Positions 46,014-58,310 of a stretch of 64,000 bases of DNA are shown piece by piece (position 1 is the stretch's first letter; every line of letters begins with the position of its first letter). The notes under the pieces were generated by a model. That model was not told the origin of the DNA, made no database searches, and saw only the letters and a list, made by a program, of their open reading frames with translations. Made by a program: the position numbers and the translations under genes. Source of the stretch: Panagrolaimus kolymaensis (lineage: Eukaryota; Nematoda; Chromadorea; Rhabditida; Panagrolaimidae); NCBI GenBank assembly GCA_028622995.1, contig JAJQJQ010000014.1, forward strand, positions 1,922,001 to 1,986,000. The letters run 5' to 3'.

Positions 46014-48087
46014 TTATTGTAAATTCCCTCGACATTTTTTATTTTTTCCTTTGGTTGTGGGTTTTGGCCAAGGGTTAATCATACTAAAAAGATTTCTCGG
46101 TTTATTTAATTCAGCTGTAAAATCCATTTCAACGTCGCTCTCGATTGAAGGGAGGCAGAGAATTCGTCGTTTAATATTTGTAGATAATTCTGACACTTTT
46201 GTGGTGCATTCCTCAAAATTAACTGGCTTCAAGCTTAAAGCTTGACAAAATTTGTTACATTCATGCCCTTCAAAAAAGGTATCCATTCCGACTTTCCCTA
46301 AATTGGTCGTTCCAAAGCGGGTTTCATCAACACAGTGTATGGCGGGATCTGTAAGCACTGTGATAGTTTTTCCTTTATAATCTTTAGTTATAATTCCTTG
46401 AAGATCCACAACCATCATGTTACCATTAGTAACCTTAATTTTTTAAATATAGATACTATTTAAAAAGTAAGTGAGAAATTTTACTTGGTATGTCCAATGA
46501 GAGAATGCTGTTAATGTCCAAACAAAATTTATATCAATCTTTAAATTTTCCGCCGTTGATTCAACCATTTCATAATCCGCATTATTTGTAAATCGAACAA
46601 AAATATGATCCTTCCCGTATTGTTTTTCGCATGATAAATATCGATATTTTCCTTTACCCATTTCAATACATAAAGTTTTTACCTTCAAAAATTTAATAGC
46701 ATATCGGAATCCATTAACTTTACCAAATTCTTCATTAAACTTTCGCGCAAAAAAAGATGCAATAGTTTGAAATTGATTCGTGATTTCGTATCGTGTGGCA
46801 GTATCCTTTTCAGAATTAAGTTTAATATATTCTTTAAGAACGATATTTACCGGTTCTGCAATAGTTAAATCTCGTCCATAAAAAGCGTATCGTTCGGCGC
46901 CTTTTGCAAAAGGGTTATCAGCTATTTGAATGACAGCTCGATTGGGCAAATTCCGTTCTAAAGTAACGTCATTTACAATGTCATCGATCGTTACGGGCAT
47001 TTCATAATCCATAAAACGACCATTTTTCTTTGGGATACTTTTCCAGTTGGGTGTTTCAGTGTCAAGTTTATAGGTTGGTTCTTTCTTTATAGTAGCAGCT
47101 TTTGGTGAAAAAAATACAGAAGTTGTTACAGCTGTAAAAACAGCGCTGGTTATTTCCAAAACATCTTTAATATCAAAATCAGTAATCTTTTTGCCATAAG
47201 CTGCAGAAAAAATTCCAAGCATTATATCAGTTGATGAGTTAATTTTACCAAAATAATAATCAATATTTTTATCAGCAATTTTATTAAAAATATCTATTTC
47301 ACATCGGTTTTTTGGATCTCCATCGGGATAATCGTCATCCGCATCATCATATTCATGATACTTTCTTCCATGGCATGGGGCATCAGCGATATGAAAAATA
47401 ACTTTTGTTCCACAATCATCAGACCAAGCAAGTTTAAAAACTTCTTCAAAGGCACCAAAAATATCTTCTGGAGTATCACCACCGCCATCAGCATTTAGCT
47501 TTCCACAAAAACTCTGGAATTTATCAACAGATTCAGTAAAATCGAGTAGTTGAAAATGTTTTTTATCTTTGAAATCACGATATGCTACTATTGAAAGCTT
47601 CAACTTCTTTGTATATTGGTCACGAAGCGAGTGGGGATTCGCTTTTTTTAATAAATAAACAATCTGTATGATTGAATCTCGCACACCATCAATATGTCTT
47701 TGCATACTCGCAGTCGAATCAACCATAAAACATAATTCAACATTTCGAGCCAGCCGAATTTTTTGTAAAATCAGTTTAATGTTTTTCTTTCTTAAATTTA
47801 ATGCAACTCGAAATCGTTCAGGTAATTCATTTTCTGGAACATCTTCACCATAATTAAGTCCATGTTCTTGATAAATTGCACGAAAACGTTTGTTAGCTTC
47901 ACGTTTTTGAATTAATGAAAGTAATGATGAATTTCCTAAATTTGTATTATCAATAGCAGAAAATAAAATTGCTAATAAAAATTTTTTATAACTTACCACC
48001 GTTGTTTAGTCGACCTATATTTTCGTGGGACCATGATGATGGATTTTCACTCAAGGATTCATTTGTCCATGATGTTATATCCGACAT
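46014..48087 (-). CDS. VWA-domain alpha-kinase (VwkA-like)
   Basis: Three exons (47997-48087, 46485-47935, 46014-46433) join in phase to 653 aa. After a 95-residue leader, a von Willebrand A domain spans about 96-300, with MIDAS-like DSTAS at about 103, GGGDTPED and FHIADAPCHG. An alpha-kinase domain (about 370-600) follows, with RYAFYGRDL, AIKFLKVKTL-like core, MVVDLQGIIT, LTDPAIH and FEGHECNKFC. The C-terminus is basic. VWA + alpha-kinase is the VwkA arrangement known from Dictyostelium and fungi; alpha-kinases phosphorylate helical myosin or elongation-factor targets. The GxxxxG nucleotide loop was not clearly seen. No signal peptide, so it is probably cytoplasmic. Confidence 0.88.
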
Positions 48088-49230
48088 CTTGCCAAAACTT
48101 ATAAAAAAAATTTACTATATTTTTATTAATTTATAAATATTGTTGTGAATAAACGAAATTCATTTTCATCTGCTTCAATACGGTTTCATTCAGATTGCCC
48201 CAGATATTTTTTGCCAAAATTCTCTTTTTAAACTGTATTGAAACGGATGACAATGAATCCTGTTTATACACCCACATCGTAGCTTGAATTAAAATATAAA
48301 AATAAAATTCTAAAACGCGGAAGCACAAATTTTCTGTTTAAATTTTAATGAAACAAAAACTTTTTTAAGTATAAATTTATGTTTAATTAATAAATCCAAT
48401 AGGAATTATATAAATATGTATATATTTTTAAAAAATAAGCAGGAAATTAAACGGCATCAAATTTTACATTTATTTTATTGGGAACTATGTTTGATTCTTT
48501 TATAGGGAGAGTAAACTATTTTTTTATTACTTTTTCAAGAAATTGACGCTGTCATCTTTCTTTTTCTACATATTTTTTAGAGAATATTTTTAATCTGAAA
48601 TGTCCTTCTTAAAGGTTTTATCAGTTTATTGTTGATATGTCCATGTTTTACACCGATGTTTTATCAGCAATCAAGAGTGGCGCCATAAAAGTATGAAAAA
48701 CATGAGTGAAAACAATCTAACTCGCATTGTTTGAATTAATAAACATATGCATAATATTTTAACTACGAAATTGCTCTGAATGAATAGTTTCAGCCATAAT
48801 CACAAAATTGTGTTTATAATTTTTGCTGCTCTTTGTGTTACATTTTCGCTTTTTTACATATAAACCCTAAGTTTATTACTTTTTACATGCTTAAATCAAA
48901 ATTCCATCAAAGTTAAGACTTGCATGTATTTAAAAAAAATTGAAAAAAGATAATATTTACATAAATAAGTTAAAATAAAAAGGTCTTTAATCAATATTTT
49001 TAATTTTTATTCTTTATCAGCAATATCGATATCATCATTTTCCAATCAATAACTTTCCCCCTCTTTTTTCTTGTGAAATCAAAAATATATAAAAAATAAT
49101 TTTATTCAACTCTTTTACGTTACAAAGCATTCAAACTTAAAAAAATTGCAAAATTATTAAAAAAAAAGTTAATAAATTTAAAGTTGTGGTAATCTTGGTG
49201 ATCGCAATAACATAAAAATAATTTGCGATT
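48088..49230. other. Intergenic, no supported gene
   Basis: About 1.1 kb of AT-rich sequence upstream of the VWA-kinase gene. No coding frame with protein-like composition, and no repeat partner in the window, was found. Confidence 0.5.
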
Positions 49231-49234
49231 TAAG

Positions 49235-49271
49235 CCTCTTCGCCGCGACAAGGCGATTACCGTTGAAGAGG
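49235..49271. other. 37-nt nested-hairpin motif, copy 1
   Basis: CCTCTTC pairs with GAAGAGG at the ends, and inside GCC pairs with GGC around a 7-nt loop. The same motif occurs at 50,671-50,707. The two copies differ at five positions, all in unpaired sequence, while all paired bases are identical. It could be a structured RNA element or a small repeat. Confidence 0.45.
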
Positions 49272-49929
49272 GTAGCGCTGGATCTTAATTAATAATTTCA
49301 GGTATGCGCCTTCACTGAAAAAAAAAAACCACCCGTGGATGGCTAAAAAATTGTACGTCAATGGGTTTTTAGGTGAACAGACTCGTCAAATGATGTCCAA
49401 AGGCATTTTATACGAAAATGTACAAAAAAATCCCATCAACGTCTTAAAAAGTGTAAGGGGATGTTTAAAAACAAATGGACAAAATTGAAAAAAAAATGGA
49501 CAAAAATTGTGAAAAAATAGACTAAAATTGTGAAAAAAAATTTTAACTTCCTCCGCGAATATATTTTTCCTACATACAAATTTTTTCTAAGTCTATGACT
49601 TAAATATCCAAAAATTATATGCTTTTATTGAAGCTTTCGGTCGAGCACTAAAGTAACCCGCCGATACCGTAGCTAGCCATTAGTCGTGGTACTTTTCCTT
49701 GTATACCAACACCCTTCAGTTAAAACAACATTGACGGAAGAGTGCAGGCACGATTAAAAGTCACACCATTGATAGACATGCTACAATCATCAAAAATAAT
49801 GAGATCGGTTTATGCTTGAAGCAACCAAAGCTTCGACCTTTTCATTATATGATATAAAAACAAAATGCTTCCTTGCTTTTTCTTTACCTTTCCCGAGGTT
49901 GCCAACTGCCTCGATAGCTGTGCTAAATT

Positions 49930-50040
49930 TTTCACTGAATTTAATGGAATATTTTGGAATATCTAATTTGGATTCATTTAATAAACCATTTATTGATGAA
50001 ATGAATTTATTTCCATTTATTGATATTCGAGGCATTGAAA
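49930..50040 (+). pseudogene. Inverted fragment of a DXO-like gene (N-terminal part)
   Basis: The plus-strand frame reads MEYFGISNLDSFNKPFIDEMN then LFPFIDI. It matches the N-terminus of the minus-strand gene at 50,850-51,677 (MVYFGISNLDYLNEPFINDFN). Similarity stops after about 35 residues, in low-complexity A-rich sequence. It is a truncated copy in opposite orientation. Confidence 0.65.
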
Positions 50041-50670
50041 AAAGAGAAAAAAAAAGAGTTAAGGTTGCACACTCAAACAGACATTTTGCAAGTAAACAGC
50101 TTGATTAACTTCTGTCGCGTTTTTTTCACTCTTTTTTTAAATTTATTTATCTTTCATACAATTTTTTTTGTCGTTGTTAAAAGGCTTTTTGCCACCTGTG
50201 ATTTTCATCCTCAAGCAAAATAAAAAATTTTCTTTCTTTCCTTGGTTGCATTTTGTCGATTTTTTTTTCTTTTTTTTAAAAGGGTTAAAATTTGAAGAAA
50301 AAAGTGCAAAAGAAAATTGCGAGCAAAGAAAGTCATATGTTTTCTTTTCCGCCAAAGTGTGTCATTCCAGTTCTGAGTTGCAAATAATGATAATTCGTTT
50401 TTTTCTATATGTATTTTTTCTTTGCACATTCGCCGAATTCTTGGAAGCTTTTTGGCCGCATGCCACTTACCAACTAAGCAAGGTTTTTTTTGTAGCAAAA
50501 AATGAAAAAAATCGATGCACATTAAAAACTTTATTTCAATTTTTTTTACAAAAAAAAAATAAAAATAACAAAGCTAAGATAAAATAGAATTCAAATATGC
50601 CATGAAATTGTCGTAGTCTTAGATCATCACCATTTAATTAAATAAAGATTTAATTAAACAACAACTTAAG

Positions 50671-50707
50671 CCTCTTCGCCACGTCAAGGCGACTACCAAT
50701 GAAGAGG
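50671..50707. other. 37-nt nested-hairpin motif, copy 2
   Basis: Same architecture and same orientation as the motif at 49,235-49,271 and likewise preceded by TTAAG. It lies 143 bp beyond the stop of the DXO-like gene (minus strand), so it could be in the 3' UTR region if transcribed on that strand. Confidence 0.45.
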
Positions 50708-50849
50708 ATACAATTTTTTTTCTTTTCTCCAAATCCATAGTTCTTACTAAAACCATCAACTTTTTTTAGAATTCAGCTGGCCACTCCTGAATTCTAATTA
50801 TCATCCATATGTGGGCAGATGGAAATTAATAATATTTTCGAATCTTTAG

Positions 50850-51677
50850 TTAATTGTGGATGGTTTCTTTATATTTGTTGACGAGTTGCTTCATGTTGAC
50901 ATCCATAAAATGAAGAGCTCTTGCAATTTTATTTTCAACACCTTCTTGAATTTCAGATGTTTTGAAATAAAGAAGCTTCATATTTTGACCATTTCGAGTT
51001 CCAACAATGATTTTATCTATACCAGACAATTTTGCTTGAATGGCAATATTGACTTTGATGTTATCATATAGTACCAAATTTTCAGTTTGATTAATTTCAT
51101 AACTTTTTAGTTCAACTGGAACAAATTCATTTTGGAATCGGATAAACCCGTCGATTTCACATGTGTAATGTTCATAGCATTCAAGATCCGTATTGTATCT
51201 TTTCATATACCTATAAATAGAATATGGATGCTTTAATGGATATTGAAATACGACAGCTTCAGCTTGTTGGCCAATGTTGACTTTTGGCACAGGTGTGAAA
51301 TTTTGCTATTTGCGAAAAACCAGGAATATTCGTTTTTCATTGCCATTGAAAATCATAATTTTTTCTTGAATTTCTTCATTTCTATTTGGATATGACAAAG
51401 ATCGTTTTGCCGCTCGATTGGTAACGATATCACCATCCTTGATATCGTCCCAAATATTTTTTAATAAAATATTATTTCGATGCTCATAAAGTATCGGAAT
51501 ATTATTGTAGCTGTAATTGATGGTTGAGTTGACCATTTCTATTTGTTTAATAGTAAAAGTTTTACTTGTATTAATTGAATTTAATAAAATTTCATTATCA
51601 ATAAAAGGGAATAAATTGAAATCATTAATAAAAGGTTCGTTTAAATAATCTAAATTTGAAATACCAAAATATACCAT
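50850..51677 (-). pseudogene. DXO/RAI1-like decapping nuclease with in-frame amber stop
   Basis: A continuous frame from ATG 51,677 (MVYFGISNLDYLNEPFINDF) to a stop at 50,850 is broken only by TAG at 51,306-51,308, giving 123 + 151 aa. The second part has the nuclease pattern of the DXO/RAI1/DOM-3 family: EIDGFIRFQNEFVPVELKSYE (acidic pair and ELK), then AIQAKLSGIDKIIVGTRNGQN and KLLYFKTSEI. Those enzymes remove incomplete mRNA caps and degrade the RNA. The Glu equivalent to GE.D is not fully clear. Options are nonsense-mutated pseudogene, readthrough (TAG CAA context) or a tiny 40-nt intron across the stop. Frame intactness elsewhere argues for a recent break. Family call moderate. Confidence 0.55.
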
Positions 51678-52770
51678 AAAAATAAAACTAACAAAAAGAG
51701 AGGGGAAAGAAAGGTAAAAAATAAGAAAAAAGCATTTCCTTTTATACTCTTTTTCTTCAGGCTGCTGCCAAGAAGAAGAAAAAAAGATATGAAAGACATA
51801 CACAGAGACAACTTGCAAGTACGAGTCCATATTTTGCAAGAATATTAGTTCCTCAATTTTTTTTTCTCTTTCCTTCGCGAACTTCTTTTATGCTTTTTAC
51901 TTTGTTACAAAAATCAAAAGACTATCATCATCTGCCGATAAAAAAATAAAAATGAAGCTCTAAACAAAAAAAAGGATGGTCGAAAATAAATGCAAATTTT
52001 TAAAAATAATTTAAAAAATATATATATATAATAAAATAAAAACTCACTTAACTTTAGTGGTTTAATTTTATTGGAATTTGCGGAATGAATTTTTTTGACT
52101 CCAAAATAAATTACTTTTCCACCATTGATTATTGGAAAGAAAATATGATCCTTTTTTTAACAAGTGTATAATTTAATTTTGTTTTCTCCTTGATTAAAAT
52201 CTTTTTTTCTTCTCTTAAGGTGGGAACTTTTATTATGCATGTAATTACACAAAAACACTTTGAATCTGTCAAAACCGATGAAGAAAAAAAGATTATAAAA
52301 AAGTTTATCATTTAAAATAATGGAAAATTAAAGTTTCCTCCCTCAAAAAATAACGATTCATCGGTTTTTTCATGTAGTTTTCACTCACACCTACACATTT
52401 TATGATAATTAAATAATTGGATTAAAAATTATATTTACTTCCAAATTTTTTTGTTGATTAATCGAAAGTTGAACTCATTCCAAAACAAAAAAAATATAGG
52501 TCACAACAACTAATTTGTGTTTTCGTTTCTCATTTGTACAAAATTTTATTTTGATTTCGTTCAAATATTTTTTATACTTCTCTAAATTGCATGTTTTTTT
52601 TTATTTTACGTTCGTTACGTTACCTTTTCTCTTCCTTTTTTCCTTTTCTTTTTTTGAGTTTATTTAAACTAATTAACTTTTTTAATGAATAAAAAAAACA
52701 TTCTTCGAACTGAAAAGTTTTTCTTCGAAAAATGGTTAAACTTTTTTTGATTTCCTTTTCCATTTAAAGA
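51678..52770. other. Intergenic, no supported gene
   Basis: AT-rich region with T-tracts and a TA microsatellite near 52,020. The open frame overlapping 51,680-51,839 is an upstream extension of the DXO-like frame with low-complexity content. No other feature was recognised. Confidence 0.5.
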
Positions 52771-53970
52771 ATGGTGATTTTCGCTACAACAAAAATTATT
52801 TTATTTATTATATTTTTATTTATTTTTCCATTACTGGGATATTCTTGTGCACCCACAAGTGCTGTATCATCGCCAACAGTCACCACCACAACTACTATTC
52901 CATTGACAACCACTACCACCACCACCACTATTGCACCAACAACAACAACCACAACAGTTCCAACTACTACGACCACCACAACTCCGACAACTACATCAAC
53001 GACGACCACGACAACAACCACGTCGACGACAACTACTACAACAACACCTTTGGGTAAGAAAAATATTGTAAATTTTTTTTTGTTGTCGTTGTCCATCTAA
53101 ATTTTAAATTAAGCATTTAGAAAATCCTGAAAACTTTATGGCGAATTTTTTTTTGATGTATTTAAAAAGCCTGGGATTTCACTTTTCCATGTTTTTATTA
53201 AAAACAAGTAAAATATGGGTTAGAAGAATTTTGATTTTTTTGCAAATTCATTTAAAAAATAACCAAATGAATGACTTAAAAGCTAAAATATAATTTTAAA
53301 AAATAATTGTTTTAACCTCGATTTTTGGTAGTGCAATTAATTTTATGGCACCAAGACTACAACTAGAAAAAAAAGCTTCACAATTTCGATATCCAAATCA
53401 TTTCATCTTTTTTTGGGACTAAAAAAATTATTAAAAAGAAAAGGTTTTTATCAAACAAACAAACAAAATTATATCGGGAAAAACTTTCAAAAAAAAAAAG
53501 AAGTAAATATTTATTTAATAAATTAAATTTTTTTTAATGTCAAAAAAAAAGCGGCGACGAGCTTGAAATTGTTTTTTTTTTCTTAAATCCCCTGTATTTT
53601 TTAGCTTGTGCCACATGTGCTGATGTGCAGGTTTTACCTTCTGATATAGGAGGAACGGATCGACCGGTAACTCAAACGCCTGGAGTGGATGCAAATGGTT
53701 GCGCAACTTTAATCGTATCTTGCACGGCTATCAATCCAACTGATCAAATTGTATTCTTTGTGAGTCCAATAATTTTTTTTTTTTTATTTTCAACAAACAA
53801 AAGAAATTTATTTTTAGTGGTTTGAACAAGGCGCCGATCGAGGTATATCACAAGATACAGGAACCATAAGCCGAACCTTAACTTGTAATGCAATGATGCA
53901 ATTAGAATTATTTGAACCTGATACAGGTGCCACAGGAATAGTCGATCAAGTTCAATGTGTTTCATTATAA
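52771..53970 (+). CDS. Secreted Thr-rich protein with C-terminal C6-type domain
   Basis: Three exons (52771-53053, 53605-53759, 53818-53970) join in phase to 196 aa. A signal peptide (MVIFATTKIILFIIFLFIFPLLGYSCA) precedes a Thr tract of about 60 residues that is almost pure Thr and probably O-glycosylated. A C-terminal domain has six Cys in the order CATC..GC..SC..TC..QC (CADVQVLPSD, GCATLIVSC, RTLTCNAMM, DQVQCVSL). Six Cys after a Thr tract is the layout of the nematode C6 domain family (Pfam C6), thought to be extracellular with three disulphides; function is unknown. The reverse-strand frame of the Thr tract is a shadow. Confidence 0.8.
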
Positions 53971-54171
53971 ATAAATAAGACTTTTTTTTTGTTTCTTTTC
54001 TTTTAATTTAAATTATTAATAAAAAAAGTAAATATTTTATTTAAGAAAAAAAGAAGTTGAAAACTTGCATAATTTTTTTAAAAATTAATTTTTACAAAAA
54101 AAATTACAATAAAAAAACTAAAAAAAAAGAAAAAGACTTTAATTAACTTTTAAAATTTTTAAAATTTTTTT

Positions 54172-57100
54172 TTATTCTTCATCAGCAATATTGATATCAT
54201 TTTCATCTATATCATTTCGATGCATAATAATAAGATCATCATCAATTTCATCTTCATCTTCATGGCCACCTCCGCCTTCAATATCTTCATCATCTTCGTC
54301 GCCTGAATCATTTTCATCCGTTTCAGGGGATGAAGGTTGTTGTTCATCATCACTTTCATTATCAATGGAATTATTTTCATTATTTTTATCCAAAAAATTT
54401 GAAAAAATTATTTCATCAACTTTTGCAAAAGTTATTCCCCCTGGTGATAATAGAGATAATTGAGGATGCAAATTTTCAAGGTAGCTAATATTTTTACTAA
54501 TTGGTGGAAGTTGTTGACCTTTTTTTGAATCTCCTTCACTAGCGGCGTCTAAAATAGGCAAGTTTTAAACATTTTAAATTCAAGTCGAAAAATTTTTTTG
54601 GTTAATTTTGGAGAAAAATTTTTTTGGTTAATTTTGGAGAAAAATTTTCTCGAAAAGAAGCTTACGCATGGTGGTTCGATTAAATACAGTGGCAACATAT
54701 TCTCGATGCTCTTGTGAAATGAGATCAGCATATTTATCCTTGATTAAATCTGGATCGGTTATCATCATTTCAAGAACTTTCTATAAAAAAAGAAGATATA
54801 ATTTAATTTCTGTAAATATCCGAAAAATAAATTGAAATTTAGTCAATGAAAAAAAGCTGCACCAAAAAATTTGGTTAAAAAATGTGTCAATTTTGAGTTT
54901 TAAAAAAGGTTAATTTAGACATATTTTTTGAAAAAAAACGCCTATAAAAAAAAAGTAAATTCATTTTGTAAATAAAAAACACAATTTTCTGACAGATTTG
55001 AAAGTTGTATTTTTTACTTGAACGCTTCAGCCAAAAATTTTAATAGTAGAATTGTCAGAAAACCTCCAGTAATAAAAGAATTTTTTTTTTTTTGGATTGA
55101 AAATTCGAAGGAAAACTTAAAAAAAAGAATTGCACGAAAATTAAATTAAAAAGTATTTTTTCTCCTTTTATAACCTACCGTAACTTTAACATAAATAGAT
55201 TCAGGAATATCTTTCATATTTTTAACAATTCCCCATAAATCACGAGATTTTTCAATTATTTCTAAATATGGTTTATATTCTTCAATAGAATTTTTAGTTA
55301 TTATTTCTTTTCGTCTTCGTGGTGGTGGCATCAAAGCGGAAAGATCTTCCATTTCAGTATCATCATAATAATTTCCCGCTGAAGAACCATTAGATTCATA
55401 CATTTCCGCGATAATGGTAGTTGTCGTTGTGGGACATCCATTTTTTTGATTTTTGTCGTGACCATTTGAAGATTCAATATTTGCGTTTTCAGAATTAAAC
55501 CCATTTTGAGAATTTAAGGTTCCTGCATTTACTGCTACTCCGGCTGCAGAAGCTGATCCAGAAGATGAATTTCGAGAATATGATCGATGAACATTTGTAG
55601 CATTAGTTTGATTTTGTTGGGGATTGCTGCTGCCTGATTCCCCCGCCATAGTTTGACTATTTCGTCGCTTTGTTCCACTTCGTTGTGATGAAGCTGCTGA
55701 AGCATTAGAAGATGAAGGAGAATTTTTACGACGTGTAGATGACGATGATGATGATTGAAGTTGTTGTTGTTGGATGTTTTGAGAAGCACGAGTAGGCATT
55801 CGTGAACTTCCAGGTTGGGGTTCAATTGGAGTGGGGTTTTTCATTTGCTAAAAAAAATGAACAATTATTAACCTTGTTTGAGCGGGCGTTTTGTTATTTC
55901 AGGATTACAAATTAAAAATAATAAATTCAAAAACCTTAAGACAAAAAAATATATTAAAAAAAGCTTAAAATGGAATTAAAGTAAAATTTTAGTTTCAAAG
56001 CTCTGAAATTTAAAATCAAAAAACTTCCAAAAATTATAAGACTTTAGTTGCAAATTAAAAATTGAAAAGAAGAAGAAACGAATTAAAACTTTTAAGTTAA
56101 TTTGTTAGATAAATTCGAATTTTCGAATTTTAAATTCCTAAAAACTATTACATCTATGGAAAATGTATATTTTGAAACCGAAAAGGCCAACAACAACAAT
56201 GGAAAAGTATAGCAACCAAAAAAGATGTAAAAAGTAAGCTTACCCTGACAACTTTCATCATATCTTCAATAAATGCTTGAACTTTTAGCAAAACCAACAA
56301 AGCTTTATATTCGGATTTTGAAAAGGTTAAATTAAAATTCTCAAAAATTTCATTTAAATGTTCAGAAATTTTTCCACTTTTAATTATTTGAACTGCTTCT
56401 TGACGCTTTTTCATAAATTCAGGATCATATTTAATTTTGATGTTAGTTTGATCCACAAAAGCTTGAGTGGCTTCAGCGTATCCGAGATGGACCAACCAAT
56501 TTGCAACGGCGTCATTCATCCAAAGCGCTTTTTCAGGAGGAAGTTGAATGGAATTCAAACTTTTTTTAGCGTAATTTTTAACTTTTTTAAAATCCTTTTC
56601 AATATCATATAAAAATGGACGTTGACCAAAATTGGTTTGAACCACTTCGTTACAGGCTTGCATACCAACCACTGGGTAATATTCATGATCCAGAGGTAGA
56701 TTAATATCGAGGTAGCCTGAAATACAAATTTAAATAATTATTTTTAAATGAAAAATAACGAATTTTTAAAAAATATTTTAAATGCAAAAAAGGTTTTATA
56801 ATTTTAATATAAACTTTTCCATAGAAAAGAGAGTTATCACTTTTCAGGAAATTATTTTGGGAAAATTATGCAAATTTTTTAATCAAAAATAGAAGGAAAA
56901 AAATTGGTCCAGAATTAATGTAAAATTTTAGTCTGATTTTTTTCTTTCTTTTTTTGAAAACAAATAAAAAATTTAGACAAAATATTCTTTTTTTCTTCAT
57001 TGCTTCGAGAAATTTACATATATATATATTTATCCATGATGGATGGAAACTCACCAAGATTTTCACCATTTTTAGTGAAAAATATTTGTTTATTAGCAAA

Positions 57101-58310
57101 ATTCACTCCACATCCAACTGTATCATTTATACCAAAATTAGGACCATAATCCGTTCCTTTTCCAGACGAACAAAAGAAATGCCCATCATCGCCATGATAA
57201 CCAAATGATAAATTATCCCATCCAGGAAGTCGATTGGTTAAAATATTTTTTTCCATTATTCCAATTCCAATTAAACTATTTGTTGCGCTAAAAGCCCATC
57301 TAATTTTTCAATATATTTTTTTTAGTCTTCAAACAATTTTTTTTGGCTTACTTTCGTTCTGGAGTAATAATAGTTACTTCAAAATAATATACTCCACAAC
57401 CCAATGGAATTGAATGGTTTGCTCGAACTGAAGCTGCGTCATTGTGATTGACTCCCAAACCTTTATATTTGAGAAGAGTTTTATCGGCGGAGACGTAAAT
57501 GGTTTCTCGACGATCAATGGATGACCAATGAGTTGGTAGAGGAGTAACCTAAAAAATAAAATGAGTGTAATATAAGGATTTTAAAAACTCAAAGACGCTT
57601 TTTTAAAGGTTCTAATAAAATGCATATTTTTTCAATTTCTTCATTTATTTCTCTCAAAAATCCAAAAATCATTTGCTTTTAGAAGATTATCAAAACTTGA
57701 ACTATGTTAGAAAAAATAGTGTTAAATTTTTATTTGCTAGATTTAATTACTTGTAAATTCACTTTTAGAAGATATGGGCCAAGGTGCTCACCAAAAATAA
57801 ATATCCCTCTCTCATTTTTAATAATTTTTTTAATTTTTTTAATTATTCAACTTTTTTAGAATATATTAATATGGTTTTTTGTAGCTTCAAAGAAAAATAA
57901 ATCGCTCGAAAAAATACAGGAGTTTTACAACTTTTTTAATAGCTTTTTTATTTTAAAATTAATATTTAGTGTCCATTTAACTACATTGAGACATTAGTCC
58001 CAGTTTTCGATATACTTTTTTTCTAATTTTCTCAAAAATCATAACTAACCTTTGGATCAACTCCAGGATATAAAGAAGCAATTCGCCTATTGATATCTCG
58101 ACCAGAAGTAACAAGTTCAACATCTTTAGGATATTTAACACCCATAAAATTATTATCATCTGAATAAAATGGTCGATTAATCCTTGTGGTCATATGTCGA
58201 AGATAATCTGGGTTATTATATACATGATGATAAGGATATAATCCAGCTAAAATTCTTGTTTCATTTTGTCGAGAAGCTAATTCTGCATCGATCATTGGAA
58301 TATCATCCAT
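54172..58310 (-). CDS. RanBPM (RanBP9/10) homologue
   Basis: Seven exons (58050-58310, 57352-57548, 57055-57299, 56244-56716, 55179-55847, 54666-54780, 54172-54548) join in phase to 778 aa. RanBPM is a scaffold of the CTLH ubiquitin ligase complex. Order: an N-terminal region; a SPRY domain (about 100-250) with RLPGWDNLSFGYHGDDGHFF, KGTDYGPNFG and IFFTKNGENLG; FGQRPFLYDIE; a LisH motif (about 296-328, WMNDAVANWLVHLGYAEATQAF); a CTLH helix pair (about 335-390, SGKISEHLNEIF, ALLVLLKVQAFIEDM); a 150-residue Ser/Gln/Asn-rich insert, longer than in vertebrates; then a CRA-like region and a long acidic tail. The insert's low complexity and the acidic tail are the unusual points. Assignment is secure. 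Confidence 0.93.

Noticed and set aside
49790..50035. 81-aa minus-strand frame
   Set aside because: Its plus strand carries the recognisable DXO-like fragment (MEYFGISNLD); the minus frame is its shadow.
52764..53096. 110-aa minus-strand Val-rich frame
   Set aside because: Shadow of the poly-Thr region of the plus-strand C6-domain gene.
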